A stretch of 64,000 nucleotides of DNA from the NCBI GenBank assembly GCA_011037195.1, contig JAAEAF010014923.1:23744-87743 (forward strand), read 5' to 3'. Every line of letters begins with the position of its first letter. Position 1 is the stretch's first letter. Shown here in pieces: positions 51,481-62,660 of this stretch. Source of the stretch: Triatoma infestans. Lineage: Eukaryota > Arthropoda > Insecta > Hemiptera > Reduviidae. The notes below the pieces were generated by a model. The model was given only the letters and a program-made list of their open reading frames with translations, ran no database searches and was not told the origin of the DNA. A program made the translations under genes and the position numbers.

Positions 51481-52009
51481 TTTTTATTTTTTCGTAATAA
51501 TGCCGATATATTTCATTAAAATTGGTACACTAATTACTCTTATAAGACCTGCCACTTTGTTTAAAAATTTTCCCAGAAAATTCATGAATGGGGTTCTGAT
51601 AGTGGGATGGTTATGCTTTCCACAAGTTGTTTCATGAAGTTTAGATTCATGTAAATAAAAAGTACAGTATGAATTACATTATGTTTGAAGTGTATTAGTT
51701 AATTATAATTATGGAAATTGCAGCATGAGAAATCGAGTACTTGTTTCGCACTCGATTTTTTTCTCTTGGTTTGATGTTATCTTCTGATATTCTTTTAAAG
51801 ATACAGAATTTGTGTAATTAATTATAGTAATTTATGCCAATTATATAAATTAATTTGGAAAATGATTCATTGTGAAATAATTAATATAATAAGAGATTAG
51901 AAGAAATATTGATTGAATGGGTAAAAGTACATCATGCACACACAAACACGCCTACATACATACATACATACACACACACATACACAGAACAGGACAAAAC
52001 ATAGGGCGT

Positions 52010-52450
52010 ACATTCAGTGCCCTTACATACAGAACATATATTTAGGACTGGCCCACACTATGCCATATTCCCCTTAAAAGCTTTGATAAAAAGAGCCCAA
52101 ACCTCTACAACCCCTTTGCCCTGTTACTCCTTATATTAACGGGAAGACCGGGAATTCCCTTCAAGTGGAAAAAAGGGGAATAAAAGCACCGGACTACTAC
52201 CATATCCCACTACTTGCCTCCCAACCCTAATATCCCGATCTTTCTCGGCTTGCCGCACATTTCTCCCTTTCTCTCTATACTTCATGCTCTTTCATTCTCC
52301 AACATCTCTGGTCGCTCTCGGCCCGCACACCAGGACTAAAGCTCACGTCCTAATTTTCTACCGCCATATTGGAAAACTTTCTCAGCCTTACTAGTATTTC
52401 TAAGTGCTCTCCCTCTCATCTACCAACTATTCATTCTGTTTCTTCTTTTT
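52010..52450. promoter_or_regulatory. GC-balanced island with Rel-type and NK-2-type sites
   Basis: It contains the palindromic Rel/Dorsal-type site GGGAATTCCC (52150-52159) followed at once by the NK-2-type site TCAAGTG (52161-52167), and GCCATATT (about 52364), which fits a Pho/YY1-type consensus. The patch is unique in the window and has no credible ORF. It is a candidate enhancer by motif content only; single matches occur by chance. Confidence 0.3.
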
Positions 52451-53123
52451 AACCTGGATATGTATATCAATATATATAAGTGAGGCTGAGTATGTGCGTA
52501 GGCTTTGTATGAACATTTTTTATATGAAATCCTCAAATTATATAAATAATAATTATTCAAATATAATTAAGACTCTTATTTCACAACTTGCCAAACTGAA
52601 GCTCAAAATGAACGCTAATTTCTTAATATAATTGCTTTTATTACTTAATATTCGCTGTATTCTTTAACAGTAAATTTACGCTTCAAATAGCATATTATAC
52701 AATATAATTTTTATTTAAAATGACCACTTGTTTAAGATAAGTTAATATGGTCCAAGATGGTATTAAGACGCGTAGTAAAAATTATTATACCAAATTTATG
52801 TCAAAAAACATAAAACATTTAGCTTCTTAGGTTTTTTACATGGATTAATGGAACGAATCCGTTGGACGATAAAAATCTCAAATTTTGGTGTATAAAGTTG
52901 TGTATTAAATTTAATATATATGCTAAATCATCTGCCAAAATATCAAACTTTCAATATTATAGGTGTGTTACACCTTAATTAGGTTAAATTGAACATAATA
53001 ACCAATAGTGGCTTACTATATACTTAAAAAACAGTTTGAAATTTATCTAAACTATGTTCTTTTTGAGATTTATTTTTAACGTTTTGAGGAGTATGGTAAA
53101 CTAGCGCATACAGTTTGAGGAAC

Positions 53124-53691
53124 GAATTAAACTATGGGGGGAAACACAGAATGTATGGGCAGCTCTCATTAAACGTGAATTACATAAATGGTGGGCTAGA
53201 TCCTCATGATATAGGTTTTTTGATGAAAATCCGAGGGGAGATGTTAGATTTAAATTGCAACCCATGCACTAGAAGGCAAAAATTATAACTGCTTCTTATG
53301 TAATCTGAGGGAATTTGAGAGCGTATACCATTTTCTTGGCAGGTATCCGGTGCTCGTTAGTTATCTGGGCAAAAGTACCTTGTCAGAAGCAGAAATGCTT
53401 AAACATTTAAACGGACGCGAATGGTCAAATTTGGTTGGGTATAAAAAAGGGCTCATCTATCGGAGATTTTTGGTAGAAAATTTTAATTTTTGATATGTAG
53501 TAGTAGACATTTTCTTTTTACTTGTAATTGCTATTTTATTATTTATTTTATAATATTTTTTATTGGTTCTTTTTGTTAAACTGTGAAATATTATGTTTAA
53601 TTAGAAGGTTTAATAATTTATTTATTTAATATGAAGGTTTAGTTTATTTATAATTTTTTTTCCTTTTCTTTCTTTTGGATTTCTATTTGGT

Positions 53692-53745
<54 letters not shown>

Positions 53746-53922
53746 TATTATTATTTATTATTGTATATTAAGGTCTGTCCGAAATATTAAATGATGATTT
53801 ATAGTACTCCTGACAGACGGCATTGCTATTTTCAGATTTTGTACTTACTTTAAAATATTACATCTGTGTTGTATATTTTTGTTAAATAAAGTACTTTTCT
53901 ATCTATCTATCTATCTATCTAT
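53124..53922 (+). pseudogene. LINE ORF2 C-terminus and 3' UTR with (CTAT)n tail
   Basis: Open from 53124: YGQLSLNVNYINGG, DIGFLMKIRGEMLDLNCNP, then a frameshift at about 53283 and NYNCFLCNLREFESVYHFLG, LKHLNGREWSNLVGYKKG, ending RRFLVENFNF and a stop at 53491. The CxxC...H...C-type tail and HFLG motif match the clade of the 46.3-46.7 kb copy. The 3' UTR holds an (ATT)n microsatellite at 53694-53742 and a GTCTGTC / GACAGAC hairpin (about 53773-53818), and ends in (CTAT)6 at 53899-53922. Confidence 0.85.
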
Positions 53923-54400
53923 GGGGGGGAAAATTTACAGACAAATTTATGTTCGTTAATTTTCCCAAATAAAAATAGTAATTCTATCATATAGATAATT
54001 TTTGACTGCTACCTATTTTGAAGTATAATTCTAAAGCCATCAATTTGGTTTCCAAATGATCTTTAAAATTTTCTTCATAAAAAAAAAAAGAAAAACTATT
54101 TTCTGTAAAATTCAACAAAGTGGCTAAAATTGTAGTTTTTTTCTCATGAGAGGTCACTATCGTGAGATCTACTATCTATTCCATATTCATAAATGCTTTA
54201 AAAGGAAAGAGAGTTGGCCTTTCCTCATTATACGAAGGAATATTACAATCGAATGGACTAGCAAAAAGGTCAAATTTTAATGTATATCTGGTTTACGAAT
54301 TGCTTTATCAGTTTATCGATCGACTATATTTAATAAACACTAAACGTCAAAAGTTATTTACCGGATTACAACGCACTTTTTTAGATTGTAGATTGTTGAA

Positions 54401-54767
54401 GGGGATTATCGCACCGCAACCTGAAAGATCTATTGTGCACCGCGAAGCCTTCTCAGTGCACTGCCGGAGCCAAATCAGTGTTCTGTAGCTGCAGATAACA
54501 CTGCCCACCTCCGAACAGTGAGTTTTAGAGACTCCTAAGAAAAGAAAATCTAAGGGCAGCCCACTAGATTCGAACCCGGAACCTCCGCGTTGCTAGTTAA
54601 CTAGGGACGGAGACCTTAGTTTGTGTACTGCGTTTGCCCTTGTCTGTAAAGTGTAGAGTGTATATAGTTTAAGTGTATTGTGTACTGTTCTGACGAAATG
54701 CGTGGAGTATTCAGCTGTGGTAACCCGTGGGTTCGCTACCCCCAAGTAACTGCATGCACCAGATACC
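54401..54767 (-). mobile_element. Composite element: SINE A copy 6 plus upstream module R
   Basis: Bases 54401-54595 are SINE A in reverse, with the B box reversed as ATTCGAACCCGG and the A box deleted. Bases 54596-54767 are an unrelated GC-richer module: AACTAGGGACGGAGACC, GTGTACTGTTCTGACG, TGGTAACCCGTGGGTTCG, CCAAGTAACTGCATGC. The same module sits in the same relative place beside the SINE at 63.46-63.87 kb. Module R may be an extra 5' head of the SINE or a second element captured next to it. Confidence 0.85.
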
Positions 54768-55059
54768 ACTTGGGGGCTATGCACTTTTGTTTTATCAAAC
54801 ATAATAATAATGCAAATCATTTAAAAAAAAAAAAAACAGAAATAATAATTTGAAGGAAGCCAGATTTCAAAGTTCTTATCGTATTCTACAAATAAATCTT
54901 AAAATAAAAAGTGTGCTCATATTTTATATTTAAAAAAATAAAATATACTTAAAATAAATTTAAAAAATATGAAAATAAATGTAAGTTAACATTTTTATAT
55001 AAGTAATAAAACCGTTCATTAAAATGGTAACCCATACAGAATCGGGTTTTGACTAAAAG

Positions 55060-55320
55060 CATTGAGCCACAAAACAGATCTGAATGACGGAAGCTTATTA
55101 ATGAGAAAAACCACGGGTGGTATAGCGCTGGATAGATAGATATATGTTTAGAATATGGGTCAGTTTAAGAGGAATGCTGCAACGGTGTGCAAAGTAATAA
55201 CTCTAATTACTGTCCAGAAAAAAAGGGTGAGATTAGATTCATAAAGAATGGCTATAAAGCCAAAATTACAATGACCTGAAAGATCTACTGCGGCATCTTC
55301 AGAAGTCAGAGTATTTGTAT
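55060..55320 (+). repeat. Dispersed repeat P, left arm of an inverted pair
   Basis: TGAATGACGGAAGCTTATT, ACCACGG, ATATATGTTTAGAATAT, GCTGCAACG, TAATAACTCTAATTACTGTC and AGATTAGATT appear in order. The same blocks occur in reverse complement at 56750-57000. A CTGAAGA-type string (minus, about 55310) hints at a Penelope terminal repeat but is not conclusive. Confidence 0.75.
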
Positions 55321-56749
55321 ATAGAAAGTAATCGTATTAAAAATTGAGCTATGTATATTTATGGTCCCCTGAATATGGTGGTGAGCTACAGTGTGCCTTT
55401 AGTGAGGCTAAACCCGAGTAATTTCACAAATCAACCGCTACATCTATGCATATTTTGAGGATGTTGTTAGGCTGGGATGTGAACATGGACCAAAATCCCT
55501 GAAGAAATAGCTAGTTCACTATCTTCTGCGGGGAAAAGCTAATATATTTATCATTCCACTTAAATAATAATGTATTTGAATAAAAACAGCTGCCTTAATA
55601 CTTTACAACCAAAATATCTTCTAAATTTATATTAAAATAGGACAAATAAAAAAAATAATTCTATTTGAAACTGCTCGTTGATTCATTGTAATATTATCAA
55701 AGTACGTAATAATAATAATAATAATAATTATATTTTTGGAAAAATACTTTTTCTTTTATTGATGAATACATTTTTTGGATAACTATTATACTTATGTAAC
55801 TGAAGCTTATATCTATATATCAGTGGGGAAGTAACAGATGATATAAAAGAAACAGAAGAAGAAGGAAAAAAGTTGGTAATGAACATCAGTATTAGTAATA
55901 GACAGACAGTCATCTGTCTAGGAGTAAATAGTAATAATAACTGTCCGCTAACTATTATTATACATCTGTCTTATATTATATTATATATATATATATTGTT
56001 ATAAAAACACATTTATACTATACAACTAGAAACATACGTACAATGCATAAATAAAAAAAGTGTAATTATAATGTTTATTAATTACTAAGATTCAAAAACA
56101 GAACAAACAAGTTCACTTAAAAATGTATGATTATCTCTTTTACAGCCCATTAATCTTTAATATATTTCATATATAATTAGTGCAGTTAGTGATTTATATA
56201 CATATATATATATATATAAAATATCTTTTCATCGTATTGTTATAAATACTTTTTTGTGTTTATTATTTCATTCAGTTTCTTTCTTTTTTATTCCTATAGT
56301 ATTGTATATAGATGAGTATGCTAAGATAATTACTATTGCTGCTATATTTATGTACATACAGCCATACAATATACATAACGGGTTCTTATAACAATTACTT
56401 TAATATGTAATTTTTAGTAATTATCATGATACATTTTTTTAGTTAATAGTATTTTGTAATGTCCTAATATTTACCAGTTAATCGTTCTATTACTAATTAT
56501 AGGATTAACAATCAATTTATTGAAAATCTGTCGTCAAGTTTTTTTTGGAATATTGTTCATTCAACAGGTTTAAAGATTTGCTTTAACTAGAAATAAAATC
56601 TGGTTAGAATGATGTTTACAAATTCCCTCTATTATTTTACAAATGGTATATATTGACAATGTTTTTTACATTTTTACGCCTTCTTGGCACCAATAACTGT
56701 GGTGAGCAAGGGCAATTTGAACAAAGGGCACGGACCAAAAAAAACCGCA
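55321..56749. other. AT-rich spacer between inverted P repeats
   Basis: (TAA)n at about 55708-55728 and (TA)n at 55977-55997 and 56195-56217. No coding sequence survives that I can recognise. Confidence 0.5.
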
Positions 56750-57000
56750 TTTCATACGCTAGTAGACTTAGTAGTTTTGGTTTTATACCCAATCTATATA
56801 AATCTAATCTCATCCTTTTTTTCTAGACAGTAATTGAAGTTATTAATTTGCACATCGTTGCAGCGTTCCTGCTAAACTGATCATAATATTCTAAACATAT
56901 ATCTATGTATGTATCTATCTAGTGCTATACAATAAGATCCGTGGTTCTTCTCAATAAGCCACTGTCATTCAGGTCTGCTTTGGGCTTCCGTTTGTGTCGT
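56750..57000 (-). repeat. Dispersed repeat P, right arm of an inverted pair
   Basis: Reverse complement of the 55.06-55.32 kb repeat with perhaps 20% differences; shared blocks are listed there. The two arms are about 1.4 kb apart. Confidence 0.75.
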
Positions 57001-57633
57001 CTGCCGATCATTTTCTGCAGGCTGCTCAATTACTTGAGCATGCGTCTTACACCCACTAACAGAAAGTTACGATCGTCACATTTTTGTATTTCAGTGGTCT
57101 TCAGAAATAAATCCTGAAATTCCTCTTCTAAATGTGAGAAAAAAAAAAGGCTGTTAGAGAATTATATGAGTTTTGTAGGTGTACAAAATTCCAGAAAATT
57201 AAATTAAAATTTGATTTCTCTTTAACCCATCTCCAGATAATATCATTGTAAGTTTTCGCATAAAATCCGTTAACAGTTAGTGCTATTTACTCAATGTGTT
57301 TCTAGGACTCACACGATTTCCTCACACCAAAAATTAGTTCCAAATATTATTCATTAAACTTTTTGTTATTTAACACAGATTTTTTTTTCTGCTTAATTTG
57401 TGTTCATTCATCTTCAATATGCCTCGATATACAGCGTGTGCAAAAACTGGCTATATTACGCAAGGTCAGTTTACAAACATCAGAAATAGCTAATAAATAA
57501 TACCTTCCTATTTATCAGATATGATTTTCATCGAAACAATTTATTACCAGTTACGTGAATATGAAATTTTTTTTATAAATTTTAGAGAAACTGTTTATAT
57601 GTTTGTTGTGGTTGGTTCCGCAAAGCTGGAAAG

Positions 57634-57888
57634 CATCAGAGATATTTTCTGTGATAGCTTGGTTCTTTTTGTGGTCATCGGTTTCGGGCATTCGCCAATC
57701 ATCAGGATGTTTTAATCAATCAGTGTAATAATACAGACTTGTACAGAGCAAATTAGTGTATCAACTCAATTTGCTCTGTGCAAGTCTATGTTATTACCCT
57801 GTTTGACAAAAACATCCTGATGATGGGCGAACTCCCGAAACCGATGACCACAAAAAGAAGTAGCCTAACACGGAAAATGTCTCTGATG
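57634..57888. mobile_element. Fold-back element with 120-bp arms
   Basis: Bases 57634-57753 are repeated in reverse complement at 57768-57888, with a 14-base loop. The right arm (57817-57841) reads CTGATGA, TGGGCGAACTCCC, GAAAC; the left arm (minus, 57681-57705) reads CTGATGA, TTGGCGAATGCCC, GAAAC. The sequence just outside the left arm (TTGGTTCCGCAAAGCTGG) reappears reversed at 58.83 kb. This is the same signature as at 16.3 kb. Open frames over both arms are mirror images, not genes. Confidence 0.85.
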
Positions 57889-58016
57889 TTCATATGTTTG
57901 TTTGCATATATAGCAATGAACATTTTTCCCGTTCAATCTAAACTGTATATTATAATAAAGATAAAATAATTTGAAATAGTAATAGTCAAATGAAGATAAA
58001 TATTTATATTTTATTT

Positions 58017-58232
58017 AGGGCGCATCAACATCTATGGTCATGCGCGCTCGGAGCCTTCTCAGTCACTGCCTGACTCCTGACACTGTTCTCCCGATAGAGA
58101 TAACACTCAGTAAGAGTTCAACGGACAGTAAGTTGTAGAGGAAGAGAAAATCTAAAGGTAGCACGGTTGGGTTTGAACCCGGGATCTCCGCGTTGCTAGT
58201 CCAGCGCGCTACCATTGACCTAAGCTTTTCCC
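58017..58232 (-). mobile_element. SINE family A, copy 7
   Basis: Starts GGGCGCATCAACATCTATGG, then GGAGCCTTCTCAG, the reversed B box GTTTGAACCCGGG (about 58170) and a reversed A-box region ending CCTAAGCTTTTCCC. Target duplication is not clear. Confidence 0.9.
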
Positions 58233-58513
58233 TTAATAGATGTCACTTTAAAGTTTAGGACATTTTTTGTAATTTTTAGAAACTAATTTACAATTTCTAT
58301 ACATTCTAATAAAAAATCTAGATATAATATTTGATAATTTTACTTTTTTCATAATTTCTCAACAGTGATTTTGTTATTTAGAAACACTGCAATTTCCAAA
58401 TTTTTGTAGTTGTTGGTTGTCGGTTGCAGCCGTTAGATTTCATTATCGGCTGTCTGGCCGACAAGACGGCAATTACGTAAACTAGAAAGCCAAAAGCAGT
58501 TAATTTGAAAAAA

Positions 58514-58730
58514 CACTTAAGTTTCCGGGTTAGTACCGCATAAATGGTTTGCTAGAAACCGACGTTTTGTCCATATTGGAATGAACCTCTTCAGGACCAT
58601 TACACCTTAAAAGTTAATGGAGCTGCTAATTGTTTCAAGGCGTGACAACCCTGAAGAGGCTCATCGCAATACGGGTGAAACGTCGGTTTCTAGCAAACTA
58701 CTAACGCGGTCTCAACCCGGAATCTCAAGG
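58514..58730. mobile_element. Fold-back Penelope terminal-repeat element, 81-bp arms
   Basis: 58514-58595 and 58650-58730 are inverted copies. Each arm carries CTGAAGAGG, a spacer, then (G)AAACGTCGGTTTCTAGCAAA and a CCGGGTT-type end; the solo fragment at 37.7 kb has the same order. The right arm keeps GAAAC and the left arm has CAAAAC. The loop is 54 bases. Confidence 0.85.
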
Positions 58731-58743
58731 TAATTTTTATTAT

Positions 58744-58819
58744 CAGAGACATTTTCCGTGGTAGCCTGCTTCATTTTGTGGTCATCATGTGAAGCAGGTT
58801 ACCATGGAAAATGTCTCTG
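58744..58819. repeat. Small fold-back, 30-bp arms
   Basis: 58744-58773 pairs with 58790-58819 (about three mismatches) around a 16-base loop. The arm sequence (CAGAGACATTTTCCGTG) matches the outer arms of the 57.6 kb fold-back, so it is probably a deletion derivative of that family. Confidence 0.8.
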
Positions 58820-58859
58820 ATGCTTTCCAGCTCTGCGGAACCAACCACCACAACAACTA

Positions 58860-59339
58860 ATTTTTATTACATTCTAAAAACAAATATAAAATTTAGCAAT
58901 TTTGTATAAGTTCTCTAAGTTAAGGTTCTTTATTGAATAATTTTCTTTTTTTTCTCCAAATGGAAATTTTGGATAAGCGCAAAAAATTTCTAATTACTAT
59001 TTACGTACTGTACTTAATATTTTCGAATTCTTTAAAATTCAAGTTTAGTTAAAAATTAATTTATGCTTAATAAAAAAATAGAATACTGTTTAAAAAAATG
59101 TTGTTTATTGGTTTTCAGAAGCTGGCAATAAAGTCCACCGAAGTTTTACAATGTGGTCATTAATTTAATCTTTGACATAGGGTATTATACCACTGCAGCC
59201 ATATAGTTAACCTGGTCAGGTGCTGTTTATATTTTCAACCAAATCAGATCCAATAAAACATTTCCTTCTTCTTGTTGTGTTATTCATTTAGTTATATATT
59301 TATAAAAAAAAAAAAAAAGGAAATGAATAAAGAAAATTT
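58860..59339. other. AT-rich intergenic DNA, no gene seen
   Basis: Nothing identified. Confidence 0.6.
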
Positions 59340-59580
59340 TCTATACAAGCTCTTAAGAATACGTGCAGATGTCTTGAGATAGGAGACCCCAGAGATGGGG
59401 CGGTCGGTGGTGGGCAAGTGAGCAGATAAATCTACAGCTGGCTTGTTGGACCTCTCTTGCAGGGCCAACCAGCAGACATTATGAGATGTGTCGCATTGTT
59501 TCTATCCGAGGATGTGTCGCATTGTTCCAATGGAGTTAAAAGTCGTGACGCCCCCAGCAGCGGTAAAGAACGCTTTGAAT
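59340..59580. promoter_or_regulatory. GC-balanced island with a short direct repeat
   Basis: Contains GGGGCGGTCGGTGGTGGGC and two copies of GATGTGTCGCATTGTT (about 59486 and 59511). Unique in the window; no ORF. Confidence 0.2.
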
Positions 59581-60149
59581 ATTCATGCTTTATTTGCTTT
59601 TATGTTTTATTTGTTGATATAAAATTATTCTTATAGTACTATATTATATTAGTCGCTGGTATATTACTGACCTGTATGCTGGTTAGCAGCAACATTATAT
59701 TCCATTAAATCAGAATATCTAAATAAACACAAATTCAATAGATTGTTGAAAATATGCTTTAGAAAATTGTATCGTTACTATTTATTTATTATTAATTTTT
59801 CGTAAACAATAAGAAATGTTTTATTTTAGAATAATAATACTGTTATTCGTTTACAAATGAATTTGAAACACTTTTCATACAAATTAGAACAATAATTATC
59901 TGCCTAAAATAGATTTTTAACTTTTACTTTGTGTCACTACGCTAGAACAAAACCGTTGCACTTTTCCCAAGTTTTCTTTGAAAATACTAACTCTAAATAT
60001 CTTATACATCGAAAATAATTTTATACAAATTGGCTGTTTTTTATTGTTTCAGTGATTGCGATCACCACCATCTAAAGAATGACAAATAGTGGAAAAACTG
60101 TATTCCAAAACCTTTTCTTGGAATATCATAGGACAAATCCAAAAACTGT

Positions 60150-60375
60150 TTAATGAATCCGGCCGATAGACCCATTATATTTCCCGATTCGTTCTCAGTT
60201 CACATAAGGCCTTTTATCAACAATAAACGTCCAGGTTCTACCTATGAGAGTACTACCGAATTTAATTGCTAACTATAAAGTTTGGAATACTCACAGGAAT
60301 CGAACCCGAATAGCTAGCACCAAAAGCGAGAGCGTTATCACTGAACTAGGAGACATTTTATCAAGTGATTTTTTT
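60150..60375 (-). mobile_element. SINE family C-like, copy 4
   Basis: The minus strand shows CTCCTAGTTCAGTGATAACG (A-box region) and CGGGTTCGATTCCTG (B box), an intact tRNA-like head, then GTAGAACCTGGACGT, which resembles the body of the 32.9 kb copy. The body match is weak, so it could be a separate family. A plus frame overlapping it (60244-60510) is not credible as a gene. Confidence 0.65.
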
Positions 60376-61639
60376 GGGATGTATTGGATAGTTGTAATGT
60401 TGGATTTAACTAAATTTGGTACATCACGACGAGCTTTCATGAAGGAATCGTCATTCTATATTTCTGAAGCCAACTTTGAAATCGAAGTTGCAATATTTCT
60501 GGTTTTATAAATGTAAGAGCTGAATATGAGAGTGATTGAACGGGAAGAACCATCGGTCCATGTGTGACGTAAGGGCAGTCTAACTTCTGTCTGAAAGAGC
60601 TGTGCTAATAAAAAAAATATGAAAATTTTTAACAATAAATCTTTATATAATATGAAATTTTGATTTTCCAATTACTATTCTAATATAACCGCTAAAGCTA
60701 TTAAAACCACCATCAATTATTTTTTTCTCTGAAACACTGGTGAATCTAAGGAGTCTAAGATCCTCGCTTCTAAGGGAGCCCCCGTAACTGTCGATACAAA
60801 TTATTTAAAAAAAAGAAGAGATACTCGTATTTCTGATTTTGCCAATAACAAAGTGAAAAGGATGAATATATAATAAAATACGAAGGTGCATATAATATAC
60901 ACTGAATTAAAGTAATAAGTGATTAAATAAATACTAATTTTTATTATGGAAGCCCCCCACTATGATTTTGCAGAGTCTTCCAAATCCTAGTTAAATTGCA
61001 GCTCTTAAAGAGGAAGCATTATTCACCCTTTTAAGAATTTGAGTTTTCCTAGACGTATTTTAACGCGTGCTCAGTCCGAAAATGATGTTAGACTTTGTTC
61101 TAGATGTATTATTAACCAAATTCTTCTCTCTGCTTGTTGTAAGTGAATCTCAAAGGTTCATTCTCTGCAGGAACTTAGTTGAAATCTGATTACCTTGATA
61201 TTGTCACTTAATACAAATTGCAAGTTTTGTAGCTTACATTTCGAAAATAAAAGTATGTTATGTAATGCTCTGCATGGATTGCTCCAGTAGGAGTCCTATG
61301 ATCAAAAGAGCAGAACAGAACAAATCTATCATATTACCCTTTCTTTTCGTCTTCCATTTGATTGTATAAATGATAAGTATGCGAAATCTTCCGAAATGTT
61401 TACCACGAAAACTAAATTTACATTCAATAGATAACTAATTGGAAGAGAACCCTTGTTAATTAGTGAATCTTTATTTTTTGAAGATAATAATCAGTTAAAT
61501 CCTAACTTAATAAAATTTTTGCTAAGCATTACGTAATATTTAAAAAAAACAACATATATCAGAACCAGCAACCAACCATTAACATAAAATTTTTGGTCTT
61601 GCTTGTTACTGTAATTGTAATGAAAATGTTAATGATATT
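60376..61639. other. AT-rich intergenic DNA, no gene seen
   Basis: Nothing identified. Confidence 0.55.
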
Positions 61640-61920
61640 CTTAGCAATTTTTTTCTTTAACAAGAGAGAGAGAGAAGTGTATACTGTTGTGATTTTGTTG
61701 GTAGGCGTGCTCAGTTAAGAGGGAAGCAGGAAAAGTTTCAAGTGGATAATCATTGCCATCCCTCCAGATATAAAGAGGGAGCGGAGTGGATGCTGCAGAA
61801 TCAGATCTGTTGAAAATACGCCAGATAAGACTGTAATTGCCTTCTCTCTGACACACTGGCTCCCTCCACTAACTTCCTTCTATCTCCTTCTTTCTCATCA
61901 TTTCCTTTTATTGTTCTCTC
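61640..61920. promoter_or_regulatory. GC-balanced island with NK-2 and GATA-type sites
   Basis: TCAAGTGG (about 61739), GATAATCATT, a TATA-like GATATAAAGAGGG (about 61767) and CAGATAAGAC (about 61821) lie within 100 bases. Unique and without a convincing ORF. Enhancer or promoter role is inference. Confidence 0.25.
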
Positions 61921-62129
61921 ACTTTAATTATACTTGTCCCTTCTAATTTACATTTCAACTTCAGTGACAACCTATTTTACCAATAACAAACTTCTGTATA
62001 TAATTAACCAACTTTTCTTTTATTTATTTATTCAAAATATTGAGTTATGTAATGACCTCATTTACAATTATTGTATATATTTAAAAAGAATTGCATAAAT
62101 GTGAGACACGAAATTATTGATCTTCTAGG

Positions 62130-62660
62130 CTTCCGCCATCACTGTCATCTACTCGTAAAACACAGAGATATTTGGTTTTAGGCCACAATAGCACTTTCGA
62201 GGAAAATCTAACCTCGCCTATCACCCAAAAGTGCCCTTAAATGAATTTTTCCAGATCAATGTTATGAATAAAAGTTGTAGATTTTTGTATGTTTAGTTGA
62301 AATACTTAATTCGAAGAAATGCGTCGGTACCGTGTAGGAGAAAATCGCAAGAAAGTAAACAAATTATTTCCGGTTACTTCCGGTTGAGGAATTTCGACAG
62401 ATGATCTACTCTTGAATCCTATGGTGATACCTAAACGGAATATCAAGTTTGAACTTTCTCCGATTTTTCGTTTTACACACACACACACACACCATTTTCT
62501 AAAAACCTATGAGACTCAGGAGGTCTCATAATGGATAAGTGAAAACTTGATATTGAACATTTGGGCATGATTACACATAGTATGACCATAATATGACTAT
62601 CTCATAATTTTTGTACTTCCTTTCCTCTTACTATGAGAAAAGGAAGTACAAAAATATATT
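62130..62660 (-). repeat. Dispersed repeat family (CA-core type), reverse copy
   Basis: Reverse of 32.0-32.5 kb: CACTTTCGAGGAAAATC, CGGAATATCAAGTTTGAAC, CGATTTTTCG, then (CA)n at 62475-62493, GAAAACTTGATATTGAAC and a terminal hairpin at 62608-62654. It is the most complete copy. No coding capacity. Confidence 0.65.
62608..62654. repeat. 16-bp perfect palindromic end
   Basis: TTTTTGTACTTCCTTT (62608-62623) pairs exactly with 62639-62654 around a 15-base loop. It ends the CA-core repeat; a shorter version ends the 13.2 kb copy. Confidence 0.9.

Noticed and set aside
57521..57969. Two small open frames that look related to each other
   Set aside because: They are the two arms of a fold-back element read on one strand.
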